A stretch of 64,000 nucleotides of DNA from the NCBI GenBank assembly GCA_964030785.1, contig OZ034969.1:38762701-38826700 (forward strand). Reading direction: 5' to 3'. Below are positions 36,329-45,920 of this stretch, piece after piece. This stretch comes from Siderastrea siderea (Eukaryota; Cnidaria; Anthozoa; Scleractinia; Rhizangiidae). Under the pieces are notes generated by a model. That model saw only the letters and a program-made list of their open reading frames with translations, did not search any database and was not told the origin of the DNA. Both the position numbers and the translations under genes were made by a program. The stretch's first letter is position 1, and each line of letters begins with the position of its first letter.

Positions 36329-36403
36329 AACCAAACCCGTGCGCCCAGCCGTGAAAGTGGCGAGAATCGCGGGCGCATCGAGACACTGAGCCTAGACCGG
36401 GAG
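36329..36403. repeat. Right TIR and target duplication of the outer Academ-type element
   Basis: 36329-36394 is the reverse complement of the left TIR except for a 14-bp gap next to the terminal ACTGAGCCTA. GACCGGGAG at 36395-36403 is the second copy of the target duplication. Confidence 0.9.
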
Positions 36404-36880
36404 TGGAGAATGCCATCTTTTCTTGGCGGGAAATCGCGCGGTGCTTTTGGGCAACCGGCGTTTTTCTTGGCGGGAAATCGCATGACCATCGTCGCTTTTG
36501 AAAAAGAGGTTTCTTTAAAAAGCTTAAGTTTATTTAGCAAAACGATTGCTCGACGGTACTGTAGTTTTAAACTTGAGAAAGAAACATTTAATACCTATAA
36601 TGGAAAGAAAAAGTTCAAAAGAAAACTGGTCTTAGGTGAAAACTTCAAGTTACGAAAGCTGCCTTCAAAGGACCTCATCGCTTTGTTTTCTTCACGGCGG
36701 AGAGCTTGCCTTGTTCTGAAACACAACCGAGTAAGTGAAGTTTTTAAAGGGTTTAAGGTGCATGATTTTGAGTATTTATTACGGTCAAAGAAATTAGATT
36801 TTGAAATTGAATTTATGTCATTAGAAATGTGTCATTTACTTTTGACTTCCAAAAATTATTAGAAAACAAGCTCAGATTTG
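36404..36880 (-). repeat. Repeat family D, copy 2, right part
   Basis: This continues the D-family copy interrupted by the transposon. It aligns by eye with the reverse complement of about 8806-9230 (shared peptide-level word NGKKKFKR, and the TTTCTTGGCGGGAAATCGC motif occurring twice). The open frame at 36311-36862 crosses the transposon end and is not a gene. Confidence 0.65.
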
Positions 36881-37784
36881 TGACAGATGTAGTCTTAGAA
36901 TATTTTGCCATGCTGGAAGTGTAATGCGAATTGCATTTAAGTATAAACTTACGGGTATTCTAATAAACTTTTTCAAAAATGATTTCTCTGTTTATTATTT
37001 TGTGTTTGTTTATTCATAACAGTAGGTCAAAGCACAGTCGCAAGGCAACTGCACAAGCATCACTTACGGCGAATAATTGCTTTCAGTTTTAACTGTCGGA
37101 TCGGTTTGTGCAATTGTCGATTTTCTTGTCCTACAACTTTTCAAAAACAAGTTGCTTTGCGTTCCTCAAAGCGCCTAACTTTAAATGGGCTTACTTCGCA
37201 TCCGCAAAACTTATGCCATAATTTAAAGCGTGTTTGGTGTTTGCTCGTTTTCAATCTTGATGGTATAACTTTTGACCAGACTAATAGGGGCAGTTCATGT
37301 TATTTGTTAACTGAACATCCGAACGCGATGAAGATAACCCATTTACTTCAGAATAAGTTTTATTTTGTTGTTGTACATGAGCGCCGTTTCAAGTTCATTC
37401 AAGCCAACAGCCAATAATCCAAGGAGATTTTACAAGCCTTGACAGTTAATGCCAGGATACGGAAACATTTAAAAAACCAAGCAAGACTGCTCCTGAGTAA
37501 AATATGTGTTCAGTTTGATGCCCGAAAAAAAAATTAAGCTGTGCTCAGCCTCTAGAATGACCTTTCGAGCTTGGTTTTACAGAACAGATCCTCAGAATCT
37601 TGGAGGACAATTCGGAACATTTTCGGGCTTTTTGAGAAACACTTTTCGAAAGGGAACGAGCCAAAGAAAGCCCCGAAATATATTTCAGAGCGAAAAGTTT
37701 CAGGACTATTTTTGAGAAAAGAGCACCAGTTTATTCCTTGGAGGCTCCACTTTTAGGCATGGCTAAATCTATATATTAGTCTTG
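36881..37784. other. Unassigned 0.9 kb
   Basis: AT-rich sequence with short frames only. It may be further D-family sequence, but I could not match it within the window. Confidence 0.4.
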
Positions 37785-38243
37785 AAACATCCTTACCTGG
37801 CTGCCGGGTATCTAGACACTGCCTATTACTATTGAAAGGCTAGCGAATGCACCATCGCTGCACACTGCAGCGAGAACGGGGAATTCAGTGAAATAGATAT
37901 CGATTAATTCATTAAATTCGGACAAAAACTTCTTCATACCTTTTTTATGCAGCCTGCCCGTGACTGACATTAAATACGAATACAACATTTTTCACCAACA
38001 CACATCAAAGGCTTTCAGGTCACATTATTGGTTTTATTACAGTTCTACATTGCCTAAGTAATTATTATTATTCAGTGTAATTTTCACCATTACCTTTGCC
38101 TTTTTTTTTTTTTTTGCCTTTCAATTTTTTTCCTGTAACTCGTTTTCTATTTTTTACCCTTGGAAAATTTTTCCCGTTACTCGTTTTCTCGTTACTGCGT
38201 TACTCGTTATTCGTTACTGCATTACTCGTTTTAGTAACACCCA
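37785..38243 (-). repeat. Interspersed repeat family E, copy 3
   Basis: Reverse complement of 14841-15310. It has the same CGTTACTCG array (38165-38235), the TTACTTAGGCAATACAGAAC block and the GTGACTGACATT/AATGTCAGTCAC-like region. It lies just beyond the 3' side of the two-exon gene fragment at 38314-38814. Confidence 0.75.
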
Positions 38244-38313
38244 AGCTCAAGCTTATATGTAAGTTACTTGCTGATTATGATCACGAAAACAACCTAGTTA
38301 TTACAGAACTTAC

Positions 38314-38814
38314 TTGATCAAATAAAGTTGTTTCATCTCTGGCGACATAGACGACATGTCCGCCATAGTTGGCTTGTAAGCAGGCACTGCTGGGGAAGAT
38401 GGCCGTACGAGGGAATGTCTGCCATGTGCTGCTTGAAATTTCTTTTTAAAACGCACAGCTTTACCGTAGGTAAAGCCTAACTTTGCAAAGATAGGAGCAC
38501 CCGCTTCTCTTTCCGCCAAGTCGGTAATTAATTGCAAGTCATTGATTTCCTCTTCTGTAACAGTGAATTAGAAACGACAGAATCACACCATAAGACCAGA
38601 ACTAATAAGCTTATGTGAAGCAAAGCTTAAAACTTGGCTTTCATACACAGCTGCAAAATTATTTCATACTTTCCAGGGCTTCTTGAATTGGTACTCCGAA
38701 TAGGGAGCGAATTTTAGCAACAGCCTTTTCATAGTCATCGGTGGAACTACTTTGACGACTTAAGCTTATATTTCCATCACCATCTTCCTTCCCGCCCACC
38801 TTGTCGCTCGCCAT
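38314..38814 (-). CDS. First two exons of an unrecognised gene
   Basis: Exon 1 is 38814-38670, starting MASDKVGGKEDGDG and followed by GT (AAAGTATGA). Exon 2 is 38554-38314, after CTGTTACAG and before GTAAGT. The 1-nt/2-nt phases match and the joined frame of about 128 residues is open. The sequence is acidic and Ser-rich, then helical (EEINDLQLITDLAERE), then basic (GKAVRFKKKF), and ends in a Pro/Met-rich stretch before the second donor site. I recognise no domain. Later exons are not visible: the next sequence downstream is repeat E3 and then transposon. It could be a host gene with distant exons, or the 5' end of another mobile element. Confidence 0.55.
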
Positions 38815-38988
38815 TGCTGTTCCGAGAAAGAGGAAGAGTCAATGTGTTTGGCGCGTAAAATACTGAACTGCCGTCATCTTTCGAGTGTTTTAATTGGTCA
38901 CTGTTTCCCGCCTTTGTCACTTCATTATTCTAGCGTTTCCTATTGGTCCAAGTTTTTGTAATACCGCTGATCAACACGTCAAAAAATC
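38815..38988. promoter_or_regulatory. Candidate bidirectional promoter
   Basis: The 174 bp between two divergent start codons contains TTTGGCGCG and TTTCCCGCC (both E2F-like) and two ATTGGT words (inverted CCAAT boxes). No TATA box is obvious. This is an inference from spacing and motifs only. Confidence 0.4.
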
Positions 38989-39165
38989 GTGGAGCTCTGC
39001 GAACGAGAACGAGTTAAAAGAAAAGGCGGCGAAGTTTACGGAAACTTGGATTCTGAGCCCGTTCACCCCCCCGTCCACGCCTGGACTAGAGATCAAGTTT
39101 CCTCTTGTTATTGTTCTGAGAAGTCTTATAGACATGTAAACTGCCGATGCCTGCGTTGCAAAGCT
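38989..39165 (+). CDS. First exon of an unrecognised gene with a Cys-rich motif
   Basis: The frame from the ATG at 38989 (MELCERERVKRKGG) runs to YRHVNCRCLRCKA and meets GTAAGT at 39166. The Cys-x-Cys-x2-Cys pattern after a His looks like half of a zinc site. No later exon can be seen: within 280 bp the sequence enters element C. The gene is divergent from the one at 38314-38814. It may be a host gene truncated by, or spanning, element C. Confidence 0.45.
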
Positions 39166-40388
39166 GTAAGTACTGATAGGGAAAGACATAAAGTTGACAT
39201 AGTCTTTTTTGTAAAGAAGCGCCACCATCCTGGTAGATTTGACGGAGAGACACTTGGAAGAACAGCTGTTAACAAAGTTCCTTTGGATATCGTAACCGGA
39301 GTTGCACGGGGTCAGTGGATCAATACAAACTGTTGGCAGAAGACTATCTGATCTTGTCTTAGAACATTCAGAAATGCAGAGACACTGTATTAAAAGGGTC
39401 TGAGAATAATCTTGTGCATGTGCAGGTACATGTACAGTGTTTAAGAGCGCGTGTCCACAAAAATCGAACATCGAGCGGCAAACTTTAAAATTTCAAAATC
39501 CCTCAAACTTGGGCTTTTAGTAGTCCATATTGAGTTATTCATCGCTATGTGTTTCATTTCTCGAATACTTTTTTCTTTCGGCAGAAATTAACGAAAATAA
39601 AATTCATGGCCAGACAAGGGAAAATTCGGCTTGAAAATTAGCCTTTTTTTAAGCAAACCGCTCGCTTAAAATTTAAAGCCAGAAGACATCCACTTGTTAT
39701 CAACTTATTCTACAACTTTTTCTGAATTTATTTTGTTATTTGCAATAAGATTGAAAATAATTAAGACACTGAGACTGACCTGAGAAAATTACTCCAATTT
39801 GTATATGGAAATGACTAGTCAAATTGAAAAAATAATTTAACCAACTACCTTTACCACAAATAAAACGAAATTCCAAATTTAAAGTTACGAAAAGATGGCC
39901 TTTCAACTAATATAAAACTTTTTCTGGGGAAATCACATCGTGGTCTGTGACGGAAAGCTCAAAATCTCCCAAAATCGCGAAATACTACGGATTGCGTGAC
40001 AGACGTGACAGATGGTACAAATGTGGTTTTCGCATATTTTTGCCCTAACTCGATCCCCTTGTTGTTATTGGTGTCCAATTTTATTATATTTTATTTTTTT
40101 TAGAGAAAAATAACACGTAGTTTGTTTTATCAAAGTTTTCCCTAACTTCCCTGATAGTTTTATGCAGTGCAGAGTACTGTACATACTGTTGTTTCTTTCA
40201 TTCAGATGATGTAATGTATCAGCTACTTTAGGTGTTCATATCAAATGCATGCTGACGCAAATATTTGAAAAGATACCAGTCACAGATAATTCAAATTTTA
40301 AAGTTTTTAGTTTTCATTGTTTTAGCTAGGAGTTTTTATATTATTTGTTTTTATTCTAAATTATACTATTTTATTTGTCCGCGTTGCT

Positions 40389-40871
40389 GTGGTTGTTAAT
40401 TTCATTAACAAGTTTTGCTCCAGATTTCGCACGGCCTATCTTTCGTGCTCTGCAAACACTGCGATGGCATTTTCGTGCTCTTTTCACAGTAGAACCGGAA
40501 CGTCCTGCTCGTATGATACGTTAGACAAGAACAAGAGTCTCGAAATAATCAGTTTATGCAACTGCTCAAAGGATAGTACAGTTCATTTTTCCCACTTGTC
40601 ATTTTTTGGAATAACCACAGAGAGCGAACTTATACTCACTGGAGTTGGTGTTTTTAGCGAGGAGGAGACTTCATCTCAAACGTTGGACACTATTTGCCTA
40701 TATCACAGGCGTGAACTCGGGCTTCGCTGGCGGCAAAACTCTCCCAAGTGCAATGTACCGCAAATCATATCCAAACATGGAGCAAACAGAAAAGCAGATC
40801 GGGGTGTTTCCAAAATGGTATCCGAACGAATCCTTAAGACACCAGGAGATTTTGTCCCAGTTGCATCAGGT
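40389..40871 (+). pseudogene. Exon of the element C protein, Cys/His-rich N-terminal part
   Basis: The frame includes DTICLYHRRELGLRWRQNS, PKCNVPQIISKHG and TPGDFVPVASG. It ends at a GT (GCATCAGGTGAG) at 40872, consistent with an exon border. Similar Cys/His-containing segments occur, as I recall, in unnamed repetitive cnidarian proteins. The beginning of the exon is uncertain. The function is unknown; it may be DNA-binding. Confidence 0.5.
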
Positions 40872-41895
40872 GAGTTAAGATTCAAAGGAAAACAATTTTT
40901 ATTTCAGAACTGAATACGTTTTTCATGACTGTCAAAGGAAATGCTAGGCAAAAAGGGTAACACGCCACTTGACAGACATGCTTCATTTAGATAAACAATG
41001 GTTCGGAGTAATTTAAATGCTGTAACTTTTATTGAAAGACAAGATATTTCGCGAGTAAATTCACGAAGAAATGTATTGTTTATCCGTATAAAATGTTTGG
41101 CAGGGAAAGCTTTTTCTCGATCGATTATTCTGTCTTTGGTTAGGAAAAACAGTGTTTTGAAACACAGACTAATTTGCATAACCGGGTTGAAATTTGATAT
41201 CGTACAGAAATTTCAGCAATTTTCTTTTTCAACGTTGTTTTCTAGCTAATACTTGATGCGTAATCATTCGTTTTTACATCAGAATATATTTCTTGTCTAG
41301 ATTGCAGAATACCCTGCAGTCCATTTGCATTTCATTGAATAACAGTGGTGCCTATTGTTTTTCACCCCATTTTACAAAGGGTTCCGACACGTCACGTGGA
41401 AGTTTCGGGGTATTCCTATTCTTTTAGAGAGTTGGTTCCTTATTAAAGAAACTTGGCCTCTTATTTGAATGAAATAAAAATGTTATAAAATTTTTTTTTG
41501 GCCTCAATCGTTTGGCGTCATTGTTTTGAAGAATGCCTCTCTGTATTTGCCCACGGAAGGTCTTTAGCTTTGGGAGGGGAGTTTATTTGAGCCCTAATCT
41601 CCCTGATTTGAGAAAGAGTCTTCATTCCAAAAGCCTCTAAAAATAAAAATAAAAAAATTCTATTTTTCGTTTTTTATGCTGGAATTGAACATTTGCTTTA
41701 AGTTTTCCCGTCCACAACGATGTGCACAGACTGCAATTTTTAATGCAAAATAATAACGTTATGTTTGATTCGGATGTGCTGGGGGTATATTTGGTCTGAA
41801 AGTAAAATTTGTTCTATTTGGACTATTAGCCATTTGTCGAGACTGCAGAATCGAAGGAGTATTTTGGAAGGCCCAAGGCCAGTCTTTTCGGGGGG

Positions 41896-42996
41896 TACGT
41901 AGGGTGAGCGTGAGGGTGTGTAGTCCTCCCGGCGATCCATCAAGCAAGAACATCCACAAGCGGGAAAAGGTGAGCTATATAAGCAACCTTTTGTATAGCG
42001 ATTTCGGAATAAGAACATGGAAAGCCTACAACACTGGCAACACTGAAACTAATACCCTGGACAAAGTTCGATGTATCAAAAGAATTGGAGCTGCCGACGA
42101 TGGAGGTCAGGCCCTCCACCGACCTGAAGGCCAGCGCTAGCTTTGTACCCGTCCGTCCTAGACGAACCAGTGGCCAGTATCCAGCGACAGAGACAGACGA
42201 AAGCTTCGACAGTGAGACCATGTCCACTGTCAACAGTTCCCAATTATTTACGTGCCCGGAAGAGGGGTGTGTGAAGACGTTTAGGCGGCAATCATCCCTT
42301 GTAAAACACGTGGACTGCGGAACGCACAAACGTACGCTAGAGCACGAACACTGTATGATAAGGCCATGATAGAGTACGCGACTGAACTGGACTGTGGAGC
42401 AGGCAAAACTCCAACAGTGATAGAGGCAACTGGACCATCACTACCAATCGCACCTATTCTTATGATGGGACGGGCACTGAAAACGATACAGTCACGTTGC
42501 ACCAAATTCACTGACAAGCAAAGGCAGTACCTAAATGCCAAGTTCCAAATTGGTGAAAGAACCGGGAATAAGGCTGACCCGACTGACGTTTCTAAAGCCA
42601 CGAGGACAGCAAAAGATAGCAACGAGGAGAGACTATTTGGCTTTGACGATTTCCTTACAAGCCAGCAAGTTAGCAGTTACTTCTCTCGCCTTGCTGTAAG
42701 CGAAGTGTTGAGGTAGACCATCCTGATAGCGAGGAAGAGACTCCCGGAGAAGACATTCAGAGTGTGTTGAGGGACAATGTTTTGTCTGAGGTGAGCATTC
42801 AACATTCACATCTGAACATCTATGACTCCTACAACATCTGTGAGTTAGTGCTGAACTCTAAACTTAGCTCTTTTTTAGTCTCAATGTTACGGAGCATCTG
42901 TGAAGCTTTTGGACTTGGAAACATCCAAAATTACAGTCAGGCGGAAAAAGCCATTCATGATCTTGCTCTCAAGCCTGGTGCAGGGCTGCAGTTGTA
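41896..42996 (+). pseudogene. Element C protein, C2H2-finger C-terminal part, frameshifted
   Basis: The frame 42085-42350 carries a C2H2 finger, FTCPEEGCVKTFRRQSSL followed by VKHVDCGTH, near 42250-42325. After a frameshift near 42355 the frame 42366-42714 continues with KFQIGERTGNKADPTDVSKA and FGFDDFLTSQQVSSYFSRLA. That pattern is widespread, to my recollection, in unnamed cnidarian finger proteins. After a second frameshift near 42710, a frame runs to a stop near 42996. The WKAYNTGN segment at about 42020 may be the preceding exon. The protein is a candidate transposition protein of the TTAA family, but no DDE triad is visible in what remains. Confidence 0.6.
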
Positions 42997-43319
42997 ATGC
43001 CAACAATGCACTCATAATGTAGACAGTACGTGTTATTTGTGTGTGCTATGGTTTCAGACCTGTTTGTTTCCGGATATAAAAAGGGGGGGGGGGGGGTTGG
43101 GGTGGCCGTGTATGACCCATACTATGGCAAGGCAACTTGTTTTGCAAATGGAAAGGTCTGTTTCATTAAGCCTGTTTATGATCATTAAGAAGAAAACTAT
43201 ACCATTCCCTGAGAAAGGAGTTCAGTTAGTAAGTTGGTTTGTTCTGACAATAGTGTTGAAGATAACGAAATTGTCTTATGCGTAATACAAAACAGTTCAT
43301 ACAGAGAAATTAGAGTTAA

Positions 43320-43560
43320 AGCATATTAGGCTTTGACCTCATACGTTTGTGTTTGCTTGGCTTCATTATTTTCCCATTTACATTTTGAATTTGCCAATTC
43401 TTTTTCCCAGGCTCGATCTGTTTCTTTCCTATATATCCTGCATTGCAAGAGAAAATGACTAAGATGTCTCTCGTCCTCTAGGTGAGATTTACAGAAGAAA
43501 CTTTTAAATCTCGTGCAGTATAGAGTATGCTGCCGTATAACATGAGGAACCGCTAGGTGT
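43320..43560 (-). pseudogene. Possible LINE ORF2 C-terminal fragment
   Basis: On the minus strand a short frame reads CRTFKSFFCK-like sequence followed by EDERHLSHFLLQCRIY, resembling the C-terminal knuckle of some LINE proteins. Only about 60 codons remain, so the call is tentative. It lies inside element C. Confidence 0.3.
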
Positions 43561-44758
43561 CAAAAAGTGTACAGCACGTTGAAAAGACATTTTAAAAAGG
43601 TTCGGTTAGATCCGACCAAAGAAGTTAAAATTTTTGCTCCTGAAAACACCAGCAGCGAACCGCCGTGATGAGGGGTGCCGAAGAGGAGCTCCTTACCCTA
43701 ACCCCCCTCCCCCTCACAGTAGTTACATTTATACATTTACAGTTGGAAATAAATGTGCGGTTTCGGTGCTGCAATCATAGACTCATTAGGCAAATGAAGG
43801 TGAACTACACATTGCAATAATGACTTTCTATCCCATTTGATTTGTAGGTAACTCCTTATAACAGACGTGACATGCAATTTAGTTCCCAGCATGGGAGATT
43901 GTTTAACTAAGCCTGAATGTTAGAAAAACAAGAAAACTATAGAAGATGATGGTCAAATAGGACAGATTTCACAGAATGACTGCGTTCAGGCAAAATTATT
44001 AGCCTTACAATCATTTATACCATATTTCACAGGTTTCACAAAAGGTAAATATATGGTTTAGAGATCTTAAGCAGGCTCTACTGTACGTTAGAAAAGATCC
44101 CCAAGATCCTCAAATAGGTGCTTAGGTAAAGTTACGTCACGCAATCCACTTGTAATATGTGCTACGGTCACATTACGTCACGCAATCCACTTGTCACGTG
44201 TATCGTTTTTTGTCCTACTTCCTCCAGTTTTAGCGCTCTTTCACGGAGTAACATTTGATTTCCCCAGAAAAAAAGTTATACCATTTGAAGGGCCATTTAT
44301 TATTTTAGTTTTATTTCCAAATTTCATTTCATTTCATATGTGGTAAAGGTAGTAGGGTAAATTATTTTTTTCAATTTCACTTCTGTCGAGAACCAGGGGG
44401 AATTTTTCAGGTCTGTCTCACTGTCTTAATTATTTTCAATCGTAATGCAAATCATAAAATAAAACCAGGAAAGGTTGTAGAATAGGTTGATAACAAGTGG
44501 GTGTCTTCTGGTTTTAAATTTAAAGCGAGCAGTTTGATTGAAAATGGCTTGTTTTCAAGCCGAATTTTCCCTTGTCTGAGCATGAATTTTCTTCTCGTCA
44601 ATTTCTGCCGAAAGAAAAGAGTATTCGAGAACTGAAACTCATAGTGATGAATAACTCAATATGGACTACCACCAGCCCAAGTTTGAGCGGTTTTGAATTT
44701 TCACACTTTTGCCGCTATTTCTCGATTTTGTTTGATTCTTACAGACATTCACTCTTAA

Positions 44759-45153
44759 GGACGGTGCCTCCTAATACAGATGTATTTTTGCAAAGGTTAT
44801 GACTATGGGGAAAAAGCATATCTTAGCGAGGGTTATTGGAATCCAAAAAGAAAAATGTGGGTAACCACGCATTTTTCAGAGATAATTAAACAACCATAAT
44901 TCCAAAAAGGGGCTAAAATACAAAGAATGTATGGCAATTTCTTTGCAAATTTAAGCTCAATTATCTCTGAAAATGCGTGGTTACCCCCAATTTTCTTTCT
45001 GGATTCTGATCGCCCTTGCCAAGATCTACTTTTTCCACATAGCCATAAGCCGCACAAAATATTGTTGTATTAGTGGGCAAATTCTTTAAGAAACTTGAAT
45101 ATCCCGAGATCCGCAGAACGTATACGCAGTAACAAAAGCAGGCACCGTCCTCC
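44759..45153. mobile_element. 395-bp foldback MITE, TTAA target shared with element C
   Basis: The ends are GGACGGTGCCTCC and GGCACCGTCCTCC. TTAA is on both sides (44755-44758 and 45154-45157), and the left TTAA is also the right-hand duplication of element C. An inner pair (GTAACCACGCATTTTTCAGA at 44861 and its near-complement at about 44985) extends the palindrome. Confidence 0.85.
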
Positions 45154-45157
45154 TTAA

Positions 45158-45920
45158 TTAATTAGCATGTGTACTGATGCATATATCTAGAAAAACATTT
45201 TCCTCAATGATCTTGATAACTTGTTCAATGCATTCAATCCCAAGCTAATCCTAATGATTGCCCCATATTCTTTTACTTTAGAATTTTAGAGTTCATCAAA
45301 GCAGTGCCCTAGTCTGGCTAGTTATTATTGTCTTCTATGAACTTGAAATTGATATACCTGTCAGGAGAAATCTGATATGTCTTGGGCTTGGTTCATGCAA
45401 TCATTAATGCCTGGCTTTCTCAGGTTATTTCTACAGGGTAAATTAAACCAGATACCGATTTCTTTTGGTTTGTAGACTGTATTGTTCTTAAATTGCTATC
45501 TTGGATTATTGTTTGTTTGCCCAGGCTTTCAAACAAATGAAATGAAATGAGGTAGAGAATCACTGAAGAATCTGTTGTAGAGTTTCAACCAAATACTGTA
45601 AAGTGAGTCTCATAAATTTGGGGTCATATAAACCTGAGGTTTTTAGAGTTTTAGAGTTCAAAACAGAAATGTAAATTACTTTTTTCTCCTTCGAATAATA
45701 AATAATAGTGTTACTATAGGAGCTATGCCACATGACTCAACCTAAAAAACAATAAATTAGCCTAGTAATTTTTTCAAATTGATCATTTTTAAATTATTAT
45801 TTGTCCTAATCTTCTCTTGTCCTAACCTTCCTTGTTGCTTTTCTATCCATGATATATACACTAGTTATATCAGCTGTACATATAACAATAACATGAGATT
45901 TACTTCCCCATGATATTTGT
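45158..45920. other. Unassigned 0.76 kb
   Basis: AT-rich, with no gene, repeat end or LTR recognised. In particular there is no 5' LTR for the gypsy element that follows. Confidence 0.5.

Larger units (their letters stand above)
21107..36394 (+). mobile_element. AcademH-like DNA transposon, 15.3 kb, outer copy
   Basis: It is bounded by inverted ends TAGGCTCAGT...ACTGAGCCTA and a perfect 9-bp duplication. It encodes a spliced DUF6589-type transposase on + (21305-33791) and a RecQ-type helicase on - (34391-36235), convergent. This pairing is the hallmark of the helicase-bearing Academ lineage called AcademH. About 4.9 kb is a nested second element in intron 1, so the original length was about 10.4 kb. 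Three small foldbacks (29716-30482) lie in intron 3. Confidence 0.85.
39445..44754 (+). mobile_element. Element C: TTAA-flanked long-TIR transposon with coding remnants
   Basis: TTAA lies on both sides (39441-39444 and 44755-44758). The inverted ends of about 580 bp (39445-40020 and 44160-44754) start GAGCGCGTGTCCACAAAAATC and GAGTGAATGTCTGTAAGAATC. These closely resemble the tips of elements A and B (GAGCGCCTGTCTGTAAAAATC). Inside are two coding blocks on + (40389-40871 and 41896-42996). It is therefore a coding relative of the A/B family, now decayed. Confidence 0.8.

Noticed and set aside
36311..36862. 183-codon frame across the Academ right end
   Set aside because: It begins inside the TIR and crosses the element border into repeat D.
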